A stretch of 64,000 nucleotides of DNA. Origin: Pseudarthrobacter sp. L1SW. GTDB lineage: Bacteria > Actinomycetota > Actinomycetes > Actinomycetales > Micrococcaceae. Below are positions 29,407-37,359 of the stretch, piece by piece. The stretch spans positions 248,001 to 312,000 of the forward strand of contig NZ_CP078079.1 of assembly GCF_020809045.1 (NCBI RefSeq), written 5' to 3'. Position 1 is the stretch's first letter; each line of letters opens with the position of its first letter. The notes under the pieces are model-generated. The model had not been told where the DNA came from. It saw nothing but the letters and a program-made list of their open reading frames with translations, and searched no databases. The translations under genes were made by a program, and so were the position numbers.

Positions 29407-29899
29407 CCCTCCCGGCATCACGTGGCAGCGGGTATCCCCCAAATACGTCACCGTCAGGGTGGTGCAGTGGGCCCTGGGAAACCTGGCCGCCGTGCTGGTC
29501 CTCTCCCTGCCGCTGGTCCTCGTCGTCGCGGACGTGTGGGCCTGGCCGCCGCTGTGGCTTGCCGCCACCGTGCCCGCCGGCATGCTGGTGGTGGCCCTCT
29601 GGCGGCTCGCGCTCATCCCGCGGCAGGTCCGGGCCATCGGCTACGCGGAACGGGACGACGACCTCCTTATCAGGACCGGCATTTTCTTCCAGCGCACCAT
29701 GGCCGTCCCGTACGGCCGGATGCAGTACGTGGACATCGGCGTGGGACCGGTGGAGCGCAGTCTTGGCCTGTGCACCCTCAAGCTCCACACGGCCTCGCCG
29801 GGCACGAACGCGCAGATCCCCGGCCTGCCCGCCGCCGAGGGGGCCCGGCTCCGCGAGCAGTTGGCGGCCCGCGGTGAAGCCAGGCTGGCAGGACTGTGA
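29387..29899 (+). CDS. Bacterial PH-domain membrane protein (YdbS-like)
   Basis: Two transmembrane helices (about residues 32-50 and 54-72) are followed by one bacterial PH (bPH2) domain with RTGIFFQRTMAVPYGRMQYVDIGVGP. I chose ATG 29387 because GGGGGAAGG lies five bases upstream, which makes the gene overlap DUF3180 by 20 bases. The product is 170 residues. YdbS/YdbT pairs are linked in Bacillus to tolerance of some bacteriocins. Here the role is unknown. Confidence 0.82.
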   Translation: MHTGAIDPPGITWQRVSPKYVTVRVVQWALGNLAAVLVLSLPLVLVVADVWAWPPLWLAATVPAGMLVVALWRLALIPRQVRAIGYAERDDDLLIRTGIFFQRTMAVPYGRMQYVDIGVGPVERSLGLCTLKLHTASPGTNAQIPGLPAAEGARLREQLAARGEARLAGL

Positions 29900-31500
29900 C
29901 GGCAGAAGGACCTCCGCGGCCCGGTGCCCCGGCCGCTGCGCTGGGCACCGGCGCGCCTGAACCGCTGCCGGGCACCGGTGCCCCCGGCCAGCTGCCACGC
30001 ACCGCGCCCGACGGCGAATGGCTGCGCGTGCACCCGGCGTCCCCTTTTGTCCGCGGCTGGGTTGCCCTGGCCGCCATCGGCTTCTTCTTCGGCCGCGACG
30101 TCTTTGAACGCGCGCTGCAGGGCCGGCCCCTTCTTGACGGGGACCTGGCCGGCCGTGCCCCTTTTCTGCTGGTGGGCGGCGGAGCCGTGCTGCTGGCGTC
30201 GGTGCTGGGGTTCATCCTGACCTGGTACTTCACCAAGTACCAGGTGTCCGGCGGCTACGTAAGGGTGAATACCGGGTTCCTGTTCCGGCAGCAGCGCCAG
30301 GCGCGGCTGGACCGGGTGCAGGCCATCGACATCGTGCAGCCGCTGCTGGCCAGGATCTTCGGCCTGGCGGAACTCAAGTTCGAGGTGGCGGACGCCGGGG
30401 AGTCAGCCGTGCGGCTCGCCTACCTGAAGGTCGACGACGCCCGGCAGCTCCGTGCCACCATCCTCGCCCGGGCCGCCGGTGTCACCACAGGCCCGGACCG
30501 CCCGGGCGAACCCGCGCCCGAGGCGCCGGAATATCCGGTACTTTCGGTGCCGCCGTCGCGCCTTGTCGGTTCCCTGCTGCTCAGCGAGCAGAGCTTCTTC
30601 GTGGTGCTGGGCGGCATTGTGTCCGTGGTGCTCTCAGCCATCACCGAACACCAGGGGTTCATTTTTTACCTGATTCCGGCCGCCGTGGGCCTCGCCGCGA
30701 GCTACTGGGGACTGTTCAACAAGGGCTACAACTTCAGCGCCGCGATCTCCCCGGACGGCATCCGCCTGCGCTACGGCCTGCTGGACACCCAGGCGCAGAC
30801 GTTGCCGCCGGGGCGTATCCAGGCTTTGAAAGTCACCCAGCCGCCGTTGTGGCGGCCGCTGGGCTGGTACCGGATGCAGGTCAACGTGGCGGGTTACGGG
30901 ATTGTGGAGAACGCCGGCGAGGGCTCGGCCCGGACCACGCTGCTGCCCGTGGGCAGGCTCGAAGACGTGCTGGCCATGCTGGCGCTGGTGCTGCCGGACC
31001 CCGGTACAGCGCAGCCCGCCGCCGTCTTCGGGGCGGGGCTCACCGGGCTGGATTCCGACGGCGGTTTCGTCACCACTCCGCGCACCGCACGCTGGCTTGC
31101 CCCGCTGGGCTGGCGGCGGAACGGGTTCACGGCCACGGACACCGCCCTGCTTCTCCGGTCCGGCCGCTGGTGGCGCCAGCTCGTGGTGGTTCCGCACCAG
31201 CGCACCCAGTCCATGGCCCTGCACCAGGGCCCGCTGGCGCGCCGCTTCGGTGTGGCAGACCTGGTGCTGCACACCACGCCCGGGCCCGTTGCGCCCCGGC
31301 TCACGCAGGCCGGTACGGCCCAGGCGCTGGCACTGTTCGATGAACAGTCCGCACGCGCCCGGCTGGCCCGGAAGCGGCAGACTACGGAGCAGTGGCTTCG
31401 GCAGGTAGCCCCGGATGCCCCGGTGGTTGATACAACGCGGGCGGGGGAGCCTGCCGAAACCCTGAAGCCCCAACAACAGGAAGGCGGGCAGCATGCCTAA
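29896..31500 (+). CDS. Multi-PH-domain membrane protein (YdbT-like)
   Basis: This 534-residue membrane protein has two pairs of transmembrane helices (about 50-110 and 230-275) and two to three bPH2 repeats, seen as VNTGFLFRQQRQARLDRVQAIDIVQP, LRYGLLDTQAQTLPPGRIQAL and a third degenerate copy near 420 (RSGRWWRQLVVVPHQRTQSM). It forms a pair with the preceding YdbS-like protein and overlaps it by four bases. The first 45 residues are Pro/Gly-rich and probably disordered. The function is unknown. Confidence 0.82.
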   Translation: MTAEGPPRPGAPAAALGTGAPEPLPGTGAPGQLPRTAPDGEWLRVHPASPFVRGWVALAAIGFFFGRDVFERALQGRPLLDGDLAGRAPFLLVGGGAVLLASVLGFILTWYFTKYQVSGGYVRVNTGFLFRQQRQARLDRVQAIDIVQPLLARIFGLAELKFEVADAGESAVRLAYLKVDDARQLRATILARAAGVTTGPDRPGEPAPEAPEYPVLSVPPSRLVGSLLLSEQSFFVVLGGIVSVVLSAITEHQGFIFYLIPAAVGLAASYWGLFNKGYNFSAAISPDGIRLRYGLLDTQAQTLPPGRIQALKVTQPPLWRPLGWYRMQVNVAGYGIVENAGEGSARTTLLPVGRLEDVLAMLALVLPDPGTAQPAAVFGAGLTGLDSDGGFVTTPRTARWLAPLGWRRNGFTATDTALLLRSGRWWRQLVVVPHQRTQSMALHQGPLARRFGVADLVLHTTPGPVAPRLTQAGTAQALALFDEQSARARLARKRQTTEQWLRQVAPDAPVVDTTRAGEPAETLKPQQQEGGQHA

Positions 31501-32386
31501 GCCCGGACGCCTCGGCGTCGGAATCATTGGCGCGGGCAAAGTGGGGGCGGTGCTCGGTGCGGCCCTGCGCGCTGCCGAACATGCCGTCGTCGGGGTCTCG
31601 GCCGTTTCCGAGGCGAGCCGTGAGCGGGCCGGGACGCTGCTTCCCGGCGTGCCCGTCCTGGAGGTCCAGGAGATCGTGGAGCGTGCGGAGCTCGTCCTGC
31701 TCGCCGTACCGGACGACGCCCTGCCGGGTTTGGTGGAGGGCCTCGCCAAGCTCGGCGCCTGGCAGCCGGGCCAGCTGGTTGCCCACACCTCCGGCCGGTT
31801 TGGAGTGGGTGTCCTGCATCCGGTGCGCGCTGCCGGTGCCGTCCCGCTGGCCCTGCATCCCGCCATGACGTTCACGGGGATGAGCCTGGACCTGACCCGG
31901 CTGCTGGACTGCACGTTCGGTGTGACAGCGGATGCCGCCATGCTCCCCATCGCCCAGGCCCTGGTGGTGGAGATGGGCGCGGAACCGGTGGCCATCGCCG
32001 AGGCGGACCGGACGCTCTACCACGCAGCCCTGGCGCACGGTTCCAACCACCTGGTGACCCTCGTGGCGCAGGCATCGGAGCTGCTGCGGGACGTGGGAGT
32101 GGAGCTGCCCGAACGCATGTTGGGTCCGCTGCTGCGGGCAACCCTGGAGAACGCGCTGGCTTCGGGCGAATCCGCCCTGACCGGGCCGGTAGCCCGCGGC
32201 GACGTGGGAACGGTTGCCGCCCACGCGGCGGCGTTGCGGGAGTTCGACGGCGGCGGTCACGGCGATGTGCTCGCGGCCTACCTTGCGATGGCGCGCGCCA
32301 CGGCGCTGCGCGCCGAAGGGCGCGGGCTGCTGAAGGCCGGCCAGCTGGAGGGGCTGCGCCAGGCCCTCGAACCGAAGGAGGACTGA
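31493..32386 (+). CDS. Rossmann-fold oxidoreductase with DUF2520 domain, beside panC
   Basis: The N-terminus has a dinucleotide-binding motif ([18 protein letters not shown], residues about 8-25), and the C-terminal half fits DUF2520. In mycobacteria the homologous gene also lies next to panC. An alternative ketopantoate reductase (PanG) has been described in other bacteria, and this family and position make that a reasonable candidate function: reduction of 2-dehydropantoate before PanC. That is inference, since no substrate residues can be confirmed here. It overlaps the PH gene by eight bases and ends two bases before panC. Confidence 0.8.
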   Translation: MPKPGRLGVGIIGAGKVGAVLGAALRAAEHAVVGVSAVSEASRERAGTLLPGVPVLEVQEIVERAELVLLAVPDDALPGLVEGLAKLGAWQPGQLVAHTSGRFGVGVLHPVRAAGAVPLALHPAMTFTGMSLDLTRLLDCTFGVTADAAMLPIAQALVVEMGAEPVAIAEADRTLYHAALAHGSNHLVTLVAQASELLRDVGVELPERMLGPLLRATLENALASGESALTGPVARGDVGTVAAHAAALREFDGGGHGDVLAAYLAMARATALRAEGRGLLKAGQLEGLRQALEPKED

Positions 32387-32388
32387 AG

Positions 32389-33306
32389 ATGCCCATCAAA
32401 CTCGTCACCACGGTGGCCGCCCTGCACGCTGAGGGAGCCCGGCTCCTTGGCTCCAAACAGGGAACCTCGCAGGGCCTGGTGCCCACGATGGGTGCGCTGC
32501 ATGAGGGCCATGCCGCCCTGGCGCGTACCGCCGTCGAACAGAATGACGTGGTGGTGGCAACAATCTTCGTCAACCCGCTGCAGTTCGGCGACGCAGTGGA
32601 CCTGGACCGCTACCCCCGCACCCTGGACGCGGACCTGGCGCTGCTGGAGGCTGAAGGCGTGGACCTGGTCTTTGCGCCGTCGGTGGACGAGGTCTACCCC
32701 GGCGGCGAACCGCTGGTGCGCATCACCTCCGGCCGGCTCGGGGAAAAGTGGGAGGGCACATCCCGGCCCGGGCATTTCGACGGCGCCCTCACCGTGGTGG
32801 CCAAGCTGCTCCACTACGGGATGCCCGCGGCAGGACTGCCGGCCGGCGGGGCAACGGGTGCCGCCCTGCCCGCCTACAGGGCGTACTTCGGCCAGAAGGA
32901 TGCCCAACAGTTGGCGCTGGTCCGGCGCATGGTGGCTGACCTGGACTTCCCGGTGGACATCGTGGGGGTGCCCACCGTACGCGCCGCTGACGGGCTGGCG
33001 CTGTCCAGCCGCAACCGCTTCCTCTCCGACGAAGAACGAGCGGCGGCGCTTGTGCTTTCCAGGGCCCTTCGCCTCCTGGAGCAACGGGCGCAGGCCCGGC
33101 AGCCCCTTGACCTGGAGTCCGCGCAGGCGATGGTGGAGTCCCAGCCGCTGGTGGCTTTGGACTACTTCGACGTGGTGGATCCAGGCACCCTGGAACCCCT
33201 GGCCGAAAACTGCCGGGAGACGCCGTTCCGGGGCGAAGCCCTGGCGCTCATTGCGGCCAAGGTGGGCCCGGTCCGGCTGATCGACAACGCGCCGCTGTCT
33301 TCCTGA
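32389..33306 (+). CDS. panC: Pantoate-beta-alanine ligase (pantothenate synthetase)
   Basis: PanC joins pantoate and beta-alanine using ATP to make pantothenate. The 305-residue protein has the HIGH-like [11 protein letters not shown], the FVNPLQFG segment, [16 protein letters not shown] and the KMSKS-like SSRNRFL. AAGGAGG lies about eight bases upstream of the ATG, overlapping the end of the DUF2520 gene. It is the last gene of the operon, and a strong hairpin follows. Mycobacterial panD and coaX are not present downstream. Confidence 0.96.
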   Translation: MPIKLVTTVAALHAEGARLLGSKQGTSQGLVPTMGALHEGHAALARTAVEQNDVVVATIFVNPLQFGDAVDLDRYPRTLDADLALLEAEGVDLVFAPSVDEVYPGGEPLVRITSGRLGEKWEGTSRPGHFDGALTVVAKLLHYGMPAAGLPAGGATGAALPAYRAYFGQKDAQQLALVRRMVADLDFPVDIVGVPTVRAADGLALSSRNRFLSDEERAAALVLSRALRLLEQRAQARQPLDLESAQAMVESQPLVALDYFDVVDPGTLEPLAENCRETPFRGEALALIAAKVGPVRLIDNAPLSS

Positions 33307-33336
33307 TCTGGACCCGGGGCCCCGCCCTGCCGGGGT

Positions 33337-33375
33337 CAGGTACCCCCTGCCGCCGATAGGGGGCAGGGACACCTG
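33337..33375 (+). terminator. Hairpin after panC
   Basis: CCCTGCC (33345-33351) pairs with GGCAGGG (33362-33368), and the flanking CAGGT/ACCTG (33337-33341, 33371-33375) extends the stem across a small internal loop. It lies about 30 bases after the panC stop and upstream of the ANTAR module. The run after it (TTGGG) is only weakly T-rich. Confidence 0.6.
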
Positions 33376-33467
33376 TTGGGCCGGCAGCTGATCGGCTATG
33401 CTCGAATTGTTGCCCCAGACCCCTGGCATCGTCCCATTACGGCGATCCAGGAGGATCAAGAAATAAC

Positions 33468-33740
33468 GTGGGCAAAAATCTATACACCCCCATCCACGGG
33501 CTTGTGGATCCTGCCGCGTATGGCGCGGCACCTGACACCGATCCCATCGCTGCGCAGGCGCTGGAAATCATCTTCTCCATCCTCGAGGACCGTTCGCCTG
33601 GGCTGGCGGAGGTCCAGCTGCGGCTGCGCCAATGCATGGCATCCCATCCGGGCCGTCCTGAGCGGGCCCTCCTTGCCCATCTGTTGGAGACTTCACGGCG
33701 TGTGAACGCCAACGACGGAAATGGCTGCCCCGGGCTGTGA
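33468..33740 (+). CDS. Small protein preceding GAF-ANTAR regulator (90 aa)
   Basis: The 90-residue product starts at a GTG about 13 bases after AGGAGG, a rather long spacing. Its C-terminal half, ALEIIFSILEDRSPGLAEV then LRQCMASHPGRPERALLAHLLE, resembles the C-terminal half of the minus-strand 87-residue protein at 35301-35564. Its stop overlaps the start of the first GAF-ANTAR gene (GTGA), so the two are translationally coupled. No known domain is recognised. A role in the ANTAR regulatory unit is inferred from coupling. Confidence 0.72.
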   Translation: MGKNLYTPIHGLVDPAAYGAAPDTDPIAAQALEIIFSILEDRSPGLAEVQLRLRQCMASHPGRPERALLAHLLETSRRVNANDGNGCPGL

Positions 33741-34468
33741 CGGAAAAAATCAGGGACAGCGGGCTCACCATGGATGACGTGCCCGGCGTGGCCGCGGATG
33801 AAGAGGACCTTTGTGGTCCGTACCTGGAGAAATTGCCGGTTACCGGCGCCGCAGTTTCCCTTTTCGGCGGTGCGACGGCTGAAACCCTGGTTTCTGCCAG
33901 TGACGCGCTGGCTGCCCGGCTGGATGAACTGCAGTTCAGCCTGGGCGAGGGACCCCGGTGGCGCGCCGTCCGTACCCGGTTGCCGGTGCTGGTTCCCGAT
34001 GCACAGGGTGTGGCCCATCCGGACTGGCCCATGTTCCATAAAGCGATGGCCGGCACGGACGCTGCAGCGCTGTTTGTCTTTCCACTGACCCTTGGTGCCG
34101 CGGACTTGGGCGTGGTGGAGCTGTACCATTCACTGCCGGGTACGCTGAGCCGGTCCCACCAGGCGACAGCGGCCATGCTCGCCGGCCAGACCATGTGGTA
34201 CCTCCTGCGAAAAATCCTGACAATCAGTTCGCCGGACACCGATCCTGCCCTGGAGCCCGCGCTCATGTCGCGGCGTGAGATCCACCAGGCAACGGGCATG
34301 GTCCTCGCCCAGTCCGGCGCCACCGCCGCGGATTCATTGCTGTTGCTGCGTGCGCACGCTTTTGCCCATGAGCTCACGCTGCGCGAGACTGCCGACGCAG
34401 TCCTCGAAGGCCGGCTGAGCCTGAAAGCTGCCCACAACGGCGGCCCCCTTGGCTGGCCGCTGCAGTAA
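33737..34468 (+). CDS. GAF- and ANTAR-domain regulator (first copy)
   Basis: A GAF-type sensory domain covers about residues 30-160 (GEGPRWRAVRTRLPVLVPDAQ, FVFPLTLGAADLGVVELYH). The C-terminal ANTAR domain (about 175-230) reads SRREIHQATGMVLAQSGATAADSLLLLRAHAF, with the AxG positions of the RNA-binding helices. ANTAR proteins act as transcription antiterminators by binding paired hairpins in target mRNAs. The signal sensed here is unknown. The 243-residue product is coupled to the small upstream gene and lies 10 bases from a second GAF-ANTAR gene. Confidence 0.85.
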   Translation: MTEKIRDSGLTMDDVPGVAADEEDLCGPYLEKLPVTGAAVSLFGGATAETLVSASDALAARLDELQFSLGEGPRWRAVRTRLPVLVPDAQGVAHPDWPMFHKAMAGTDAAALFVFPLTLGAADLGVVELYHSLPGTLSRSHQATAAMLAGQTMWYLLRKILTISSPDTDPALEPALMSRREIHQATGMVLAQSGATAADSLLLLRAHAFAHELTLRETADAVLEGRLSLKAAHNGGPLGWPLQ

Positions 34469-34477
34469 AATATCGCC

Positions 34478-35188
34478 ATGGAGGCGACTACCCGCGCTGA
34501 GCGCGTCAGTGGGGCGTTCGTGAAACTCACGGACACACTGGTGGCGGACTATGACGTCCTTGACCTGCTCCACACCCTGGTTGAAGAAGCCGTGGGGCTC
34601 CTCGACATCGCCGCCGCGGGACTTGTCCTGGCCGATCCCAGCGGGGAACTCCAGGTCCTGGCCTCAACCAGCGAGGAAAGCCGGCTGGTGGAAGTCCTCC
34701 AGCTGCGGGCAGGGGAAGGGCCGTGCGTCGAATCCTTCGCAGCCGGCAAGGCTGTGACTGCGGACGATATTCGGGTCCTTGACCGGTGGCCGGCTTTCAA
34801 GGCCGCGGCACTGTCCCAAGGCTTCCACTCCGTGCACGCGGTCCCCATGCGTCTCCATGGCCGGACCATCGGCGCCATGGGCCTCTTCCGCTCCGCTCCC
34901 GGCTCACTGAGCCCTGAGGACGCCGCCATTGGGCAGGCGCTGGCGGACGTGGCCACCATCAGCCTCTTGCAGGAGCGCGCCATCAGGGAAGCGGCCGTGG
35001 TCAACGAACAGCTGCAACGGGCGCTGAACAGCCGTGTCCTGATTGAGCAGGCCAAAGGGGTCATCGCGCACACATCCGGGGTGGACATGGAAGGTGCCTT
35101 CAGGCTGCTCCGCAAGCACGCCCGTGCACACAACGAAGCCCTCCATGAGACCGCCGGAAGGATTGTGGACAGGAGCCTCACGCTTTAG
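34478..35188 (+). CDS. GAF- and ANTAR-domain regulator (second copy)
   Basis: The 236-residue protein has an N-terminal GAF domain (about 18-165, with LRAGEGPCVESFAAGKAV) and an ANTAR domain (about 170-230) with LNSRVLIEQAKGVIAHTSGVDMEGAFRLLRKHARAH, a very typical match. It is probably an antitermination factor controlled by a small molecule or redox signal through the GAF domain. It follows the first GAF-ANTAR gene by 10 bases in one transcript. The two are related but clearly diverged, so they may respond to different cues. Confidence 0.9.
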   Translation: MEATTRAERVSGAFVKLTDTLVADYDVLDLLHTLVEEAVGLLDIAAAGLVLADPSGELQVLASTSEESRLVEVLQLRAGEGPCVESFAAGKAVTADDIRVLDRWPAFKAAALSQGFHSVHAVPMRLHGRTIGAMGLFRSAPGSLSPEDAAIGQALADVATISLLQERAIREAAVVNEQLQRALNSRVLIEQAKGVIAHTSGVDMEGAFRLLRKHARAHNEALHETAGRIVDRSLTL

Positions 35189-35300
35189 CCGGGCGTCCTG
35201 GTCCGCGGAACGGGGCTGGTTTCTCCGCGGCTGGTTTCCAATGCGGCGCACATTGCCCGGGTCACGCCCGGCGGCCACCGGCAATCAGGAGCGGCAACAG

Positions 35301-35564
35301 TCAGAGGGGCAGGTGCCCGCGGTACATCAGCTGCTCCAGCAACGCCTGCTCCGGCTCGCCCGGATGCCGTGCGACGCAGCGGCGGAGCCGGGCCCGGGCC
35401 AGTTCTTCGCCGGGTGCCTTGCTGCAGAGCACCTCGTCGATTATTTCCTGGGCCTGCCATCGGAGCGACTCGATGGCAAACTGCCGGATCTCGGCCGGCG
35501 TATCACTGGCCATCCAGGGATCCGGGTCCGAGGGCACACTTTGGAACATCTGCTCTGCTGACAT
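35301..35564 (-). CDS. Small protein related to the 33468 product (87 aa)
   Basis: The ATG ending at 35564 has AAGGAGG at good spacing. The 87-residue product carries LARARLRRCVARHPGEPEQALLEQLM, similar to LAEVQLRLRQCMASHPGRPERALLAHLL in the plus-strand protein at 33468-33740. It lies convergent to the ANTAR genes and divergent from the TetR gene. No known domain is recognised. The likely paralogy suggests both small proteins belong to the same regulatory set. Confidence 0.75.
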   Translation of the reverse strand: MSAEQMFQSVPSDPDPWMASDTPAEIRQFAIESLRWQAQEIIDEVLCSKAPGEELARARLRRCVARHPGEPEQALLEQLMYRGHLPL

Positions 35565-35690
35565 AGGGGCCTCCTTGCACCAACCCGAAGGGGCCGGTGG
35601 GGGCCTCCGCGGCGTCAAAAGCACGTAGGAAAAACATTACAGCGGGAAAGACCGGTCTGTCTGCCCCTCCGGCAGTAGACTTGAAGCCTC

Positions 35691-36311
35691 ATGAATCCAG
35701 AGGCGAAGGTCCCTCCGTCCCCCGTGCCGGCACCGGTGGTGGCGACGGGCGGCCATGCCAATTCCGTGGACCGGATCATGGCGGTGGCCTACGAGCTCTT
35801 CTCCCGGCGGGGTGTCAGGGATGTCGGCGTCAATGAGCTGATTGAACGGTCCGGGGTAGCCAAGGCGACCTTCTACCGGCAGTTCCCCTCCAAGGACTCC
35901 TTGGTGCTGGCCTTCCTGGAACGGCGGGACAGGCAATGGACCGTGGATGCCATCGTCTCGGAGGCCCGGCGGCGGGGAAGCACGCCTGCCGATCAGCTGC
36001 TGGCCATCTTCGACGTCTTTGGCGACTGGTTCCTGCGGGAAGACTTTGAAGCCTGCTCCTTTATCAACGTCCTGCTCGAGATGGGCCCTGCTCATCCGCT
36101 GGGCCAGGCAAGCATCGACTACCTGGCCAAGATCCGCGGGCACGTGCAGGCCTTGGCGGAGGAAGCCGGGCTGCAGCGGCCGGAGGAGTTCGCCCGGTCC
36201 TGGCACATCCTGATGAAGGGTTCGATCATCTCGGCCACCGAAGGGGACATGCAGGCCGCCAAACGCGCGCAGCAAATGGCCGGCTGGCTGATCGAGCACC
36301 ACCGCGGCTAG
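35691..36311 (+). CDS. TetR-family transcriptional regulator
   Basis: An N-terminal TetR helix-turn-helix (about residues 25-70, VNELIERSGVAKATFYRQFPSKDSL) is followed by a ligand domain of about 130 residues that resembles the TetR_C_33 type. The 206-residue product may regulate the adjacent small gene (divergent) or the LacI/glucosidase genes. No palindromic operator stands out in the 126-base divergent region. It overlaps the convergent LacI gene by four bases at the 3' end. Confidence 0.88.
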   Translation: MNPEAKVPPSPVPAPVVATGGHANSVDRIMAVAYELFSRRGVRDVGVNELIERSGVAKATFYRQFPSKDSLVLAFLERRDRQWTVDAIVSEARRRGSTPADQLLAIFDVFGDWFLREDFEACSFINVLLEMGPAHPLGQASIDYLAKIRGHVQALAEEAGLQRPEEFARSWHILMKGSIISATEGDMQAAKRAQQMAGWLIEHHRG

Positions 36312-37336
36312 CGGCCGCGCTCCGGCGTGCGGGGAGCGGAAGTGCTGGACCGCACCACCAGCCGGGTCTTCATCAGCTCATCGGCCGGCCCGGCAACCTC
36401 CGCGTCATCCTGCACCAGCGCCAACAGCCGCTCCACCGCCCGCATTCCCTGGTCACGCGGGAACTGGTCGATGGTAGTGAGTCCCAGGATTTCGCCCATC
36501 TCGTGGCCGTCAACGCCAACGACGGACAGCTCGTCAGGGATCCGCAACCCCAGGTCGCGGGCCGCCAGCATTGCGCCGAAGGCCATTTCGTCGGAGGCGC
36601 AGAAGATTGCGGTAGGCCGTTCGGCGGCGTCCGCCAGCAGGTGCTTTGTCGCCTTGTAGGCGTCATTCGCAGAGTAGTCGGAGATCAGGGACCACGCCTC
36701 GCGAAGTGGCAGGCCGGCCGAGGCCATGGCTTCCTCGTAGCCGGCTCGCCGTCCGCTGGAGATCTCGAAGTTCCGCCCGTACTCATGCTCGCCGCCGACG
36801 TGCGCCACACGTGTGTGGCCGAGGCCGATCAGGTGGTTTGTTGCCTGGCGGCCCACCTCCACGTCGTCGATCCGGAGGGTGGGAATTTCCGGAAGCGGGC
36901 CGCCGACGCCCACCACCGGGATTCCGGCGGCGAGGATTTGTTCAGTCTCGTGGGCGTTGAGCTGCAGCGAGACCGCCAGGACGCCGTCGAGCCGCTTGCG
37001 CAAGAGGAAATCCCCCAGCACCGACTCCCGGTAGCGGTCGCCCTGGAAGTCGTAGAGGGTGAGATCGTAGCCGGCGTCCATCAGGGCGGAATTGGCGCCT
37101 TCCAGCAGCGTGGCGAAATACCACCTGTTGACGAAGGGCAGGACCACTCCGATGTTGTGGCTGCGCCCGCTCGCCAAGCTTGAGGCGTGGTAGGACATCA
37201 CGAAGCCAAGCTCACTGGCTGCGGCGGTCACAGCTTCCCGTGCCTTGGTGGAAACACTGCCCTTGCCGCTCAAGGCACGCGACGCCGTCGCCTGTGAAAC
37301 CCCCGCCAGCCGCGCTACGTCCCTGATTCCTGCCAC
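36308..37336 (-). CDS. LacI-family repressor of the sugar module
   Basis: A LacI helix-turn-helix opens the protein (VAGIRDVARLAGVSQATASRALSGKGSVS), followed by a periplasmic-binding-like sugar domain. I prefer GTG 37336 (342 residues), where GAGGG lies close upstream and the protein starts as typical family members do. An ATG ending at 37381 would overlap the glucosidase stop by 22 bases. It lies downstream of the glucosidase gene on the same strand and so may be co-transcribed. Likely targets are the two operators at 39107 and 39173, giving sugar-relieved autoregulated control. Confidence 0.9.
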   Translation of the reverse strand: MAGIRDVARLAGVSQATASRALSGKGSVSTKAREAVTAAASELGFVMSYHASSLASGRSHNIGVVLPFVNRWYFATLLEGANSALMDAGYDLTLYDFQGDRYRESVLGDFLLRKRLDGVLAVSLQLNAHETEQILAAGIPVVGVGGPLPEIPTLRIDDVEVGRQATNHLIGLGHTRVAHVGGEHEYGRNFEISSGRRAGYEEAMASAGLPLREAWSLISDYSANDAYKATKHLLADAAERPTAIFCASDEMAFGAMLAARDLGLRIPDELSVVGVDGHEMGEILGLTTIDQFPRDQGMRAVERLLALVQDDAEVAGPADELMKTRLVVRSSTSAPRTPERGR

Positions 37337-37359
37337 TGGCCCTCTGCTGTTCCCCTTGA

